Source: Rhizobium rosettiformans | GTDB lineage: Bacteria > Pseudomonadota > Alphaproteobacteria > Rhizobiales > Rhizobiaceae | Assembly: GCF_016806065.1 (NCBI RefSeq) | Contig: NZ_CP032405.1 | Span: 2,570,001 to 2,634,000, forward strand | Direction: 5' to 3' | DNA: 64,000 bases | In this document: positions 8,788 to 17,200 of the stretch, piece by piece | Layout: every line of letters begins with the position of its first letter | Position numbering within the stretch: the stretch's first letter is position 1 | Translations under genes and position numbers: made by a program | Notes under the pieces: model-generated | Told to the model about the DNA's origin: nothing | The model's input: only the letters and a program-made list of their open reading frames with translations | The model's database searches: none

Positions 8788-11700
8788 TCACGCCCGCTTC
8801 ATCAGCGGAAACCGTTCCTTCAACAACCTCAGCACCGACTCGGCGCCAAGCGGCGGTCCGAACAGATAGCTCTGGCCGTAGTCGCAGCCCATCATGGCGA
8901 GGTCGGCAGCATCCTGGTCGGTCTGGATGCCCTCGGCCACGACCTGCATGTCGAGCCCGCGGGCCATCGAGACGACGGAGCGCAAGAGCACGGACTTCTT
9001 GTCCGACTGGTCGCAGACCAGCGCCTTGTCGAGCTTGATCGTGTCGAAAGGGAAGCGGGTGAGATAGGCGAGCGACGAATAGCCGGTGCCGAAATCGTCG
9101 AGCGCCAGGCTGATGCCGGTGTCCTTCAGCTTTTCCAGCATCAGGCGCGCCTGTTCCGGGTTTTCCATCACGACGCTTTCGGTCAGCTCCAGCTTGATCC
9201 GCTTCGGATCGCACTGTGTCTTCACCAGCATGGCGCGGATGTCGTTATAGATCTCGCTCGAAATCAGCTGGGCCGAGGAGAGGTTCACCGAGACGAAGAC
9301 CGGAAGCTCGCCGGTCTGGCGTTCCCACTCCATCAGGTCGCTGGAGGCGCGCTCCAGCGCGAACATACCGAGCGGCTCGATCAGGTCGGACATTTCCGCG
9401 ATCGGAATGAATTCCGTCGGCGAGATATTGCCCCGCTTCGGATGATCCCAGCGCATCAGCGCCTCGAAACCAGCGATCTCGCCATTGGAGAGATTGACGA
9501 TCGGCTGATAGGCCATCGACAGCTCCTTGCGCTCGATGGCGCGGCGGAGATCCGTTTCGAGCTGCAGCCGGTCGGTGCTGACGGTGCGGAACGCCGGGCG
9601 GAAAGGCTCGACGCGATTGCCGCCTGATCGTTTCGCCCGGTACATGGCAAGCTCCGCATCGGCAAGCAGGCTCGCGGCACTTTCCTGCTGGTCGACCCAG
9701 GAGACAAGGCCGATCGAGGCCGTCAGGCTGATCTCGCGATTGGCAAAGTTGAGCGGCACCATGATCGCCTTGGAAACGGCATCGGCAAAGTCGGCGATCT
9801 TGGCCGGATCCTTTTCCGACACCAGGATCAGGCCGAATTCGTCGCCGGAAAGCCGCGCCAGCGTATCCTGAGGCTTCAAGAGCCGGCGCAGGCGGCGCGT
9901 GATCGCGATCAGGATATTGTCGCCGGCCGCGATGCCAAGAGCGTCATTGACCTGCTTGTAACGGTCGATGTCGATGGCAAGAACGGTGGGTCGCACGCTG
10001 TCGGAGGTGGAAGCCAGCGACAGGATCGCCTGCAGCCGGTCGAGGAAGACTTCGCGGTTCGGCAGGCCCGTCAGGTTGTCATGCATGGCATCGACCAGCA
10101 GCCGGTCGATCGAGTTCTTCTGCTCGGTGACGTCAATGATCGTGCCGACACAGCGGATGACTTCGCCATTCGAGCCGAGCACCGGCCGTGCGCGGATCTT
10201 CAGCCAGTGGAAATGCCCATCTTCGGCGCGAATTCGGAATTCGTGGCTGAGGCGGCCCTTGCGATGCTCCAGCAGCACGTCGAGCGTCGCGCGGAAGCGA
10301 TCGCGGTCGTCTGGATGCAGGCGCGGCAGCCAGTTGCGGGCAGGGCCGTGCATGGTGCCGGGCGACAGGCCGAGACGTATCGAGACGTCAGGGCTCGTCA
10401 CCACGCGGTCGCGCGCCACGTCCCAGTCCCAGACGGTGTCGCCAGAACCGGTCAGCGCCAGCGACTGGCGTTCGAGATCGGAGAACAGGCCCTGCTGATA
10501 GGCGCCGCCGGCAAAGGCGTGCTGCATGACGGTGAAGCCGATCAGGAGAACGATGAGAACCAGACCACCGCCAAGCGCCGGCTGGATGATGTCATTGTCA
10601 AGCTGGCCGGTCACGGTCAGCCAGCCGGCGAAGAGCCAGACGAGGATCAGGGCCCAGGTCGGCACCAGAAGCACGGCCCGGTCATAGCGATTGAAGCCGA
10701 GATAGATGATCAGACCGATGCCGACCACGCCCGTCAGCGCAAAGGAAACACGCGCAATGCCGGCCGCAATCGACGGGTCGAAGATCGCCACGCCGAAGAG
10801 AACGGTCAGGCCAAGCATCCAGGCAAGCGTCGCGTAGCCGAGATGCACGTGCCAGCGATTGAGATTGAGATAGGTGAACAGGAAGATCACGAGCGATGAG
10901 GCAAGCGCGACCTCCGCCCCCGCACGCCATATTCTGATGTCGGAGGAGGTGAGCGAGATCAGCTTTTCGAGGAAGCCGAAGTCGACGCAGATATAGGCAA
11001 GAACCGCCCAGGCAAGCGCTGCCGCCGCCGGCAGCATGGACGTTCCCTTGACCACGAAGAGGATGGTAAGGAAGACAGCCAGCAGGCCGGCAATCCCAAG
11101 CACGATGCCGCGATAGAGTGTGAAGGCGTTGACCGTGTCCTTGTAGGCGTCCGGTTCCCACAGATAGATCTGCGGCAATTCCGGCGTCGCGAGCTCGGCT
11201 ACAAAGGTAATGACGGTGCCGGGATTGAGCGTGATGCGGAAGACGTCGGCATCGGGGCTTGGCACGCGGTCGAGCGCAAAGCCTTCCGACGGCGTGATCG
11301 CCATGATGCGCTGCGAACCGAGATCCGGCCAGAACATCCGGGAGCCGGAAAGACGGAAATGCGGTGCGACGATGACGCGCTCCAGCTGTTCTTCCGAGAC
11401 ATTGGCGAGCGCGAAGACCGCCCAGTCGCCCTGGTGCTCCGGCGAGCTCGAGCGCACCTCGATGCGTCGGCGAATGCCATCAGCGCCGGCTGCGGTCGAG
11501 ACCTGAAAGGCCTCGCCTTGGTTCGTATAGATCTCGGTCGTGGCCGTGAGGTCGAGTGCGTTGTCGTCGCGCGCAATCTTCACCGGCTCGACGGCGAAGG
11601 CCGCCGATGCGGCGAGGCACAGATAGGCTGTCGTAAGCGCAGCAATCCACAGGGCGGCGAGGCGAGGCACGGCGCGCGAAAGGGTTCGGGTATTCGTCAT
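8788..11700 (-). CDS. 7TM receptor-PAS-GGDEF-EAL signalling protein
   Basis: A 970-residue membrane signalling protein. In order: signal peptide (1-36), a periplasmic domain of the 7TMR-DISM type (about 40-190), seven closely spaced membrane helices (about 190-400), a PAS/PAC sensor (about 420-540), GGDEF (about 545-705) and EAL (about 715-960). The cyclase signature reads SGDEF (RLSGDEFGLIL) instead of GGDEF, so cyclase activity may be altered, while EAL is intact (GFEALMRWDHPKRG). The start overlaps the preceding GNAT gene (ATGA at 11697-11700), so it is the last gene of a thrC-M16-GNAT-EAL unit. Confidence 0.92.
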   Translation of the reverse strand: MTNTRTLSRAVPRLAALWIAALTTAYLCLAASAAFAVEPVKIARDDNALDLTATTEIYTNQGEAFQVSTAAGADGIRRRIEVRSSSPEHQGDWAVFALANVSEEQLERVIVAPHFRLSGSRMFWPDLGSQRIMAITPSEGFALDRVPSPDADVFRITLNPGTVITFVAELATPELPQIYLWEPDAYKDTVNAFTLYRGIVLGIAGLLAVFLTILFVVKGTSMLPAAAALAWAVLAYICVDFGFLEKLISLTSSDIRIWRAGAEVALASSLVIFLFTYLNLNRWHVHLGYATLAWMLGLTVLFGVAIFDPSIAAGIARVSFALTGVVGIGLIIYLGFNRYDRAVLLVPTWALILVWLFAGWLTVTGQLDNDIIQPALGGGLVLIVLLIGFTVMQHAFAGGAYQQGLFSDLERQSLALTGSGDTVWDWDVARDRVVTSPDVSIRLGLSPGTMHGPARNWLPRLHPDDRDRFRATLDVLLEHRKGRLSHEFRIRAEDGHFHWLKIRARPVLGSNGEVIRCVGTIIDVTEQKNSIDRLLVDAMHDNLTGLPNREVFLDRLQAILSLASTSDSVRPTVLAIDIDRYKQVNDALGIAAGDNILIAITRRLRRLLKPQDTLARLSGDEFGLILVSEKDPAKIADFADAVSKAIMVPLNFANREISLTASIGLVSWVDQQESAASLLADAELAMYRAKRSGGNRVEPFRPAFRTVSTDRLQLETDLRRAIERKELSMAYQPIVNLSNGEIAGFEALMRWDHPKRGNISPTEFIPIAEMSDLIEPLGMFALERASSDLMEWERQTGELPVFVSVNLSSAQLISSEIYNDIRAMLVKTQCDPKRIKLELTESVVMENPEQARLMLEKLKDTGISLALDDFGTGYSSLAYLTRFPFDTIKLDKALVCDQSDKKSVLLRSVVSMARGLDMQVVAEGIQTDQDAADLAMMGCDYGQSYLFGPPLGAESVLRLLKERFPLMKRA

Positions 11701-12308
11701 GAGGGCGTCTTGCCGTTCCGCGCCTTATGGCCGCCGATCCGGGAATACAGCAGATGGTCGCGCCATTCCCCGTTGATTTTCAGATAATCGCGCAAAAGAC
11801 CTTCCCGCTCAAATCCCGCTTTTTCGAGTAGCCTCAGGCTGTTGACGTTGTCCGGAATACAGGCTGCTTCGATACGGTGCAACTCGAGTGGCCCGAAGAT
11901 GTAGGGAATAGCCAGTTGAAGTGCGGCAAACATGTGGCCCTGGCCGGCATGACGTTCGCCCATCCAGTAGCCGATCATGCAGCTTTGTGCCGCTCCGCGG
12001 CGGATGAGACCGATGGTAAGCCCGCCCAGCAAGGTGTTCTCGGCCCGATCGAAGACAAAGAAGGGCACAGCCATGCCGGAGTGAAATTCCTGTTCATTAC
12101 GCAGGACACGCTGCCGAAACGCGCGCTCGGTCAGTTCATCAGTGCGCCAGGACGGCTCCCATGGCTGCAGGAAGGCGCGGCTCTCTTTGCGCAGCTGGTG
12201 CCATTGCTCGAAATCGCGGAAGCGGGGCAGGCGAAGGAGATGATGTTCGCTGGCAATCTCCGGCATATCCGGCTGCCGGGACAGAAACCGAAACACAGAG
12301 CGCGTCAT
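11697..12308 (-). CDS. GNAT N-acetyltransferase, RimJ/RimL type
   Basis: A 203-residue acetyltransferase of the RimJ/RimL subfamily. The acetyl-CoA binding loop appears as MGERHAGQGHMFAAL, followed by the conserved LHRIEAACIPDNVNSLRLLEKAGFEREGLLR. In relatives this family acetylates ribosomal-protein N-termini or small amines; the substrate here is unknown. ATG 12308 is preceded by GGGGA at 7 bases, and TTG 12314 is also open. It lies 61 bases after the M16 peptidase gene and overlaps the EAL gene by four bases. Confidence 0.9.
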   Translation of the reverse strand: MTRSVFRFLSRQPDMPEIASEHHLLRLPRFRDFEQWHQLRKESRAFLQPWEPSWRTDELTERAFRQRVLRNEQEFHSGMAVPFFVFDRAENTLLGGLTIGLIRRGAAQSCMIGYWMGERHAGQGHMFAALQLAIPYIFGPLELHRIEAACIPDNVNSLRLLEKAGFEREGLLRDYLKINGEWRDHLLYSRIGGHKARNGKTPS

Positions 12309-12369
12309 CGTCAATCCCCAAGCGATGTCCGGCGGGGTCCCCGCCGGTCGCGGTCTATGCCGGCGGCCT

Positions 12370-13668
12370 TTAGCCGACGGCCTTGCGGATACCGGCAGGC
12401 TGTGTGGTCAGCGCGCCCTTGATATCGTCGAGCGGAACCAGGTGGTCCATCGGGCCGATGGCCGACAGCGTCGGAACCGTGTCGAAGAACAGGCGACCGG
12501 CAAGGTCGGTCAGGCGTTCGGTGGTGATGCCGGCAAGCCGTTCCATCATTTCCTGGTTCGGAATGGTGCGTCCGTAGAGCATCATCTGCCGGGCGATCTG
12601 GCCGGCACGAGCGGCCGGGCTCTCCTGGCCCATCAGAAGCTGGGCGCGGATCTGCGCCCGCGAGCGCTCGATTTCCTGCTGATCGATATGGTCGGATGCC
12701 TTGCGCAGCTCGTCGATGATCACGGGCACCAGTTCCGGCAGGTTCTCGCCGCCGGTCGCGGCATGAATGCCGAAGATGCCGGTATCGGAAAAGCCCCAGT
12801 GGAAGGCATAGACCGAATAGCAAAGGCCACGGATCTCGCGCACTTCCTGGAAGAGGCGGGACGACATGCCGCCGCCGAGAATGTTTGCGAGGATCTGCGA
12901 GCAGTAGAAATCGCGCATGTGATAGGCCTTGCCCTCGAAACCGAGCAGGACCTGGGTATCCATCAGGTCGCGTTCCTCGCGGGACTCGCCACCGGTATAG
13001 TGGGCGGCATCCATCACCGGCGTCGCAGACGGCTTTGTCGGCAGCGAGGCGAAACGCTGCTCCACCTGCTTGACGAAGGCATCGTGGTCGACCTTGCCGG
13101 CGGCCACGACGAACATCCGGTCGGTCGTGTAATTGCGCGACAGATAGGCGCGGATCTGGTCGCTGGAGAAGGATTGCACCGTCTCTGGCGTGCCGAGAAT
13201 GCTGCGGCCGATCGTCTGGCCGCGATAGGCCTGTTCGGAGAAACGGTCGAAGACCACGTCGTCTGGCGTATCGTCGGCCGCGCCGATTTCCTGCAGGATG
13301 ACGTGCTTCTCGCGCTCCAGTTCCTCCTCGTCGAAGACGCTGTCCGTCAGGATGTCGGCGAGAATATCGACCGCGAGCGGCACGTTGTCCTTCAGAACGC
13401 GGGCATAATAGGAGGTCGTTTCCGTCGAGGTGGCGGCGTTCACTTCGCCGCCGACATTCTCGATTTGCTCGGCGATCTGCCGGGCCGTGCGCGTATTCGT
13501 ACCCTTGAACGCCATGTGCTCGAGCAGATGCGCAATGCCATGCTCGGCTTCGGTCTCGTTACGCGAGCCGGACTTGATCCAGGTGCCGAGAGCCACGCTT
13601 TCCAGATGGGGCATGTTCTCGGTTACGACAGTCAAACCCGATGGAAGCCGGGTGCACTCAACATTCAT
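12370..13668 (-). CDS. M16 family zinc metallopeptidase (processing-peptidase-like)
   Basis: A 432-residue pitrilysin-family protease. The inverted zinc motif HxxEH is HLLEH in GIAHLLEHMAFKG near residue 55, and the downstream glutamate region EEELEREKHVILQEI is intact. The second half (GLCYSVYAFHWGFSDTG) carries the R/Y-type motif of the partner domain. It resembles mitochondrial processing peptidase beta. In rhizobia this gene regularly follows thrC, as here, with a gap of 20 bases. Confidence 0.92.
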   Translation of the reverse strand: MNVECTRLPSGLTVVTENMPHLESVALGTWIKSGSRNETEAEHGIAHLLEHMAFKGTNTRTARQIAEQIENVGGEVNAATSTETTSYYARVLKDNVPLAVDILADILTDSVFDEEELEREKHVILQEIGAADDTPDDVVFDRFSEQAYRGQTIGRSILGTPETVQSFSSDQIRAYLSRNYTTDRMFVVAAGKVDHDAFVKQVEQRFASLPTKPSATPVMDAAHYTGGESREERDLMDTQVLLGFEGKAYHMRDFYCSQILANILGGGMSSRLFQEVREIRGLCYSVYAFHWGFSDTGIFGIHAATGGENLPELVPVIIDELRKASDHIDQQEIERSRAQIRAQLLMGQESPAARAGQIARQMMLYGRTIPNQEMMERLAGITTERLTDLAGRLFFDTVPTLSAIGPMDHLVPLDDIKGALTTQPAGIRKAVG

Positions 13669-13688
13669 GGTCCGTCTTTCTGCACTTC

Positions 13689-15086
13689 CTACCTGACTGC
13701 TCGCGCCTGTTTACCGACAAAGCTTTCGATGGCTTTCAGTTCCGCGGGCAGGACTTCGAAGCGCTCCTCCCTGTCCATCAGATCAGCAAGCCACGCCGGA
13801 AGCGCGGGGTCAATACCGGAGGCCGATTTTACTGCGGCGGGGAACTTGGCCGGGTGTGCCGTCGCCAGAACCACCATGGGGCTTTGCGGCTTTTCGAATT
13901 TTTTCGCGACATGCACGCCGACGGCCGTATGCGGATCGAGCAGGTAGCCGGTCTCGTCGAGAACGGCGCGGATCGTCTTCGCCACTTCCTTCTCAGTCGC
14001 GCGTCCTGCGCGGAAATCCTTGCGGATGAACTTGAGAGCTTCCGGCTTGATCTCGAAAGCGCCGGACTGCTTTAGCCCCTCCATCGACGAACGGATGGCA
14101 GAGGCATCGCGGCCATAGGCCTCGAACAGCAGCCGCTCGAAGTTCGACGAAATCTGGATGTCCATCGATGGCGACGTGGTCGCGGAGACGCCCTTCATTT
14201 CGTAGCGACCGGTCTTCAGCGTGCGCGCCAGAATGTCGTTGTCGTTGGTCGCGATGACAAGCTTGTCGATCGGCAGGCCCATTTTCTTGGCGACGTAACC
14301 GGCAAAGATGTCACCGAAATTGCCGGTCGGCACGGTGAACGACACCTTGCGATCGGGGGCGCCAAGCGCGACTGCAGAGGTGAAGTAGTAAACCACCTGT
14401 GCCATGATGCGGGCCCAGTTGATCGAGTTGACACCGGAAAGACCGACGCGATCCCGAAACGGTACGTCGTTGAACATCGCCTTCACCAGGTTCTGGCAGT
14501 CGTCGAAATTGCCTTCGACGGCGATGGCATGAACGTTTTCATCCTTCGACGAGGTCATCTGGCGCTGCTGCACCGGAGAGACCTTGCCGTGGGGGAAGAG
14601 GATGAAGATGTCGGTGCGCGCGCGACCGGCAAAGGCGTCGATCGCAGCACCACCGGTGTCGCCCGACGTCGCGCCGACGATCGTCGCCCGTTCGCCGCGC
14701 TGTTCCAGAACATGATCCATCAGCCGGGCTATCAGCTGCATCGCCACGTCCTTGAAGGCGAGCGTCGTGCCGTGGAAGAGTTCGAGCACGAAGGAATTCG
14801 GCCCGGTCTGCACGAGCGGCGCCACGGCCGGATGCTTGAAGGTCGCGTAAGCCTCGTCGATCATCGCCCGGAAGACCTCCGGCTCGATCTCGCCATTGGT
14901 GAAGGGCAGCAGAACCTCGAAGGCGACGTCCTCATAGGACTTGCCACGCAAGCCGCGGATCGCCTTTTTCGACATCTGCGGCCATTCGCGCGGCACGTAG
15001 AGACCGCCGTCACGGGCAAGGCCCGCCAGCAATGCGTCACAAAAGCCGAGGCTCGGGGCCTCGCCGCGGGTCGAAACATATTCCAC
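13689..15086 (-). CDS. thrC: Threonine synthase
   Basis: A roughly 465-residue PLP enzyme that converts O-phosphohomoserine to threonine. It begins with the family N-terminus EYVSTRGEAPSLGFCDALL; the PLP-lysine segment HGTTLAFKDVAMQL and the phosphate-binding GATSGDTGGAAI are clear, as is FTVPTGNFGDIFAGY. I favour GTG 15086 because AGGGA lies 8 bases upstream and relatives begin at M-x-YVSTRG; ATG 15095, three codons earlier, is nearly as good. It heads the operon thrC > M16 > GNAT > EAL. Confidence 0.94.
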   Translation of the reverse strand: MEYVSTRGEAPSLGFCDALLAGLARDGGLYVPREWPQMSKKAIRGLRGKSYEDVAFEVLLPFTNGEIEPEVFRAMIDEAYATFKHPAVAPLVQTGPNSFVLELFHGTTLAFKDVAMQLIARLMDHVLEQRGERATIVGATSGDTGGAAIDAFAGRARTDIFILFPHGKVSPVQQRQMTSSKDENVHAIAVEGNFDDCQNLVKAMFNDVPFRDRVGLSGVNSINWARIMAQVVYYFTSAVALGAPDRKVSFTVPTGNFGDIFAGYVAKKMGLPIDKLVIATNDNDILARTLKTGRYEMKGVSATTSPSMDIQISSNFERLLFEAYGRDASAIRSSMEGLKQSGAFEIKPEALKFIRKDFRAGRATEKEVAKTIRAVLDETGYLLDPHTAVGVHVAKKFEKPQSPMVVLATAHPAKFPAAVKSASGIDPALPAWLADLMDREERFEVLPAELKAIESFVGKQARAVR

Positions 15087-15095
15087 GTCGCTCAT

Positions 15096-15398
15096 CCCTA
15101 AAGTTCAAGAATTCGGAGCCGAAGCCGCCGTCAAATCTATGGCGTTTCGGATAAAGAGGTTTGCCCGTTTGCGCCAGTGCACCGGCCAGGATTTCGCAAG
15201 CCCGGCAGTCCTGCATGCCCGCGCTGATGTGGAGACTCCTGCCGGCTCTCGAAGGTCCATCGAAAATTGAAGCAAATTGCCGGCTACCCAATCGATTTTT
15301 GTCGTGGCCGCTGGTATAGACCATCCGCGAGGGCGCTGAAAAGCCTCAAGTTTGACTGTTTTTCGGCCTTGGGCCGAGCATGCGGAAGGTGAAGTCTC
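15096..15398. promoter_or_regulatory. Divergent intergenic region between thrC and a lipoprotein gene
   Basis: About 300 bases with no supported gene. It must hold the promoters of thrC (minus) and the lipoprotein (plus). A TTGACT hexamer at 15352-15357 lacks a convincing -10. A small perfect hairpin (TCGGCC, loop TTG, GGCCGA) occurs at about 15364-15378, just before the lipoprotein start. I see no known operator. Confidence 0.35.
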
Positions 15399-15953
15399 GT
15401 GTCTGTAAACGTGTCGCGCGGTGTTGTCGCCGTCTCGCTGATGATGGTTCTCTCGGGCTGCAATGCCGGCGGTATCGGCAGTAGTCTTGGCCTTTCGCCA
15501 TCGGAGCCAGGCAACGCGGCTGCAGCCGCGGATCGGCAGGCTTTCGTCCAGGGTTTCTGCCCGCAGATCTCGTTGCGTGACGGCACCGCCTCCTATCGCA
15601 CCTATGCGCGCGGCAAGGATGGTGACGCCGAACAGGTCATCTTCCAGGCCTCGCTCGCCGACACCACGCGCTCCTGCGCTCGCACCGAAACATCGTTGAC
15701 GATCAACGCGCTTGTGCAGGGGCGCCTCGTCGCAGGCCCGCAGGGCAAGGCCGGCACGATCAATCTGCCGGTGCGCGTCACTGTCGTGGATGGCGGTCAG
15801 GAAGTCTTCAACGAGGTCGAGCAGTATGCCGTGACGCTTGCCGACGTGAACCAGCCGACGCAGTTCATCTACAGCAAGGTGGCAACCGTTCCCGGCAATA
15901 TCTCCGGCACGGCCCGCGTCTTCATCGGCTTCGAACAGCCGAAGAAGAAGTAA
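15399..15953 (+). CDS. Putative lipoprotein of unknown function
   Basis: A 184-residue protein whose N-terminus carries a hydrophobic stretch and lipobox LSGC at residues 18-21, so it is probably anchored in a membrane. The mature part contains two cysteines that could form a disulfide (GFCPQI and RSCART), a predicted beta-rich region, and a lysine-rich end. I recognise no family. GTG 15399 is supported by GGAAGGTGA upstream. A terminator-like hairpin follows it. Confidence 0.7.
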   Translation: MSVNVSRGVVAVSLMMVLSGCNAGGIGSSLGLSPSEPGNAAAAADRQAFVQGFCPQISLRDGTASYRTYARGKDGDAEQVIFQASLADTTRSCARTETSLTINALVQGRLVAGPQGKAGTINLPVRVTVVDGGQEVFNEVEQYAVTLADVNQPTQFIYSKVATVPGNISGTARVFIGFEQPKKK

Positions 15954-15984
15954 CCCTTTCAAGGGAATTCGGCTGGTCGAAAGA

Positions 15985-16008
15985 TTGGGGTCTCATCCGA
16001 CCCCTTTC
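15985..16008. terminator. Hairpin between convergent genes
   Basis: GGGGTC (15987-15992) pairs with GACCCC (15999-16004), followed by TTTCT on the plus strand. It separates the converging lipoprotein and coiled-coil genes. Confidence 0.5.
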
Positions 16009-16407
16009 TCAACCAAGCGATAGCTTGCTCTCGACAGCGATGAGGCGAGTGTTCAGGTCCTCCGCGATGCGCATCGCGTTTGCGGCGTCCTGAAGTGCAG
16101 TCAGCACCTCATTGTACTGCCCGACAACTTCAATCTGGGTGCGCTTGATGTCGCGGGATCGCTCGTCGAGCATGGTTTCCGCCTCGTCCAGTCGGGAAAT
16201 GATCGCACCAAGTCGGGTGGACGTCTCGCTATGATGTTGGGACGCCAGTTCATGCAGGGAGTTCATCTTGCGATTGAGCTTCGTGATTTCGATCTCTATG
16301 GAACCGAATTTCTCGATAGCCGCCTCTACCATGCTCAATGTCCGCCTTTGGCCATTGAAGACAGATTCAATCAGTGCGAGCAGCTTGGTCTCATCCATGC
16401 CAGTCAT
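16009..16407 (-). CDS. Small coiled-coil protein of unknown function
   Basis: A 132-residue protein, almost entirely helical, with regular heptad-like spacing of L, I and M (EIEITKLNRKMNSLHELASQ and later RLDEAETMLDERSRDIKRT), which predicts a coiled coil. There is no signal peptide or membrane segment. I do not recognise the family. ATG 16407 follows GAGGAT at 6-base spacing; the open frame further upstream would run into the XRE gene and is rejected. Its role cannot be read from the context. Confidence 0.65.
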   Translation of the reverse strand: MTGMDETKLLALIESVFNGQRRTLSMVEAAIEKFGSIEIEITKLNRKMNSLHELASQHHSETSTRLGAIISRLDEAETMLDERSRDIKRTQIEVVGQYNEVLTALQDAANAMRIAEDLNTRLIAVESKLSLG

Positions 16408-16490
16408 GCCGAAATCCTCAGGTTTCAAGGCAATATGGCATCCAGTCACGTTTAGGACAAGAAAAGCGTCATCGATGCGATCGGCTACGC

Positions 16491-17084
16491 CTATGAGCGC
16501 CGCGTCAGGGCCACCAGATAGCGGGTTGCTTGCTCGCTGCCGTTGACGAACACGCAATCGCTGGGCGCGCCGAGTTGCAGGCAGTCACCCGTCGAAAGCT
16601 GATGGCTACGTGTGCCTTCGATAAAGTCGAGGCGACCTTCGAGCACGTAGATCTGCTGGTGCTGGAAGCTGAAGGCAGAGGCCGGGTAGGGCACTCGGAC
16701 ACCAGGCGGCAAAACCACTTCCAGAAGTTCGAGTTGGCCGCCATTGGCGGGGGAAAGCGTGCGCCTCGTATAGCCCGTGTCCGGATCGGTCCAGAGCGGC
16801 TGCTCCTCGCGGCGCGTCAGCCGATCCCCCTCGCGTTCGGCAAGGGCAAGAAGAACGGAAAGCGGCAGGCCGAAGGCGCCGGAGAGGCGGCCGAGCACGG
16901 TCGCCGTCGGGCTCGCCTCGCAGCGCTCCACCTTGCTGATCATCGCCTTCGAAACACCCGATCGCGCCGCGAGTTCTGCAAGCGACCAGCCACGCGTTTC
17001 CCGCTCCAGCCGGACGCGCTCGGCGATCGCCCGCGCCTGGCGGTCCTCGGTGTGAGCATCATCTCTGTGCACGGTGTTCATCAT
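16491..17084 (-). CDS. XRE-family transcriptional regulator with C-terminal cupin domain
   Basis: A 197-residue regulator. An N-terminal helix-turn-helix (RGWSLAELAARSGVSKAMISKVERCEASPT, about residues 35-65) is followed by a cupin sensor domain with the PYPASAFSFQHQQIYVLEGRLDFIEG barrel motif. ATG 17084 is preceded by AAGGGGCGAG. It is transcribed divergently from the LLM monooxygenase 116 bases away, so that gene is its likely target. The cupin probably binds a small ligand. This domain arrangement resembles SutR/PuuR-like regulators. Confidence 0.9.
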   Translation of the reverse strand: MMNTVHRDDAHTEDRQARAIAERVRLERETRGWSLAELAARSGVSKAMISKVERCEASPTATVLGRLSGAFGLPLSVLLALAEREGDRLTRREEQPLWTDPDTGYTRRTLSPANGGQLELLEVVLPPGVRVPYPASAFSFQHQQIYVLEGRLDFIEGTRSHQLSTGDCLQLGAPSDCVFVNGSEQATRYLVALTRRS

Positions 17085-17200
17085 CTCGCCCCTTGCCAAA
17101 TGATCCGGCTGCGTCTTCTATAGTGGACGGGAACATACGATAGATGACGGCGCATCCACAAGTCGCCGCCTGTCGACAAAAGAGAGGGACGAATACGAGC

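Noticed and set aside
12325..13947. 540-residue plus-strand frame opposite the M16 peptidase and the end of thrC
   Set aside because: It is a codon shadow with no recognisable motif; the minus-strand genes have clear catalytic signatures.
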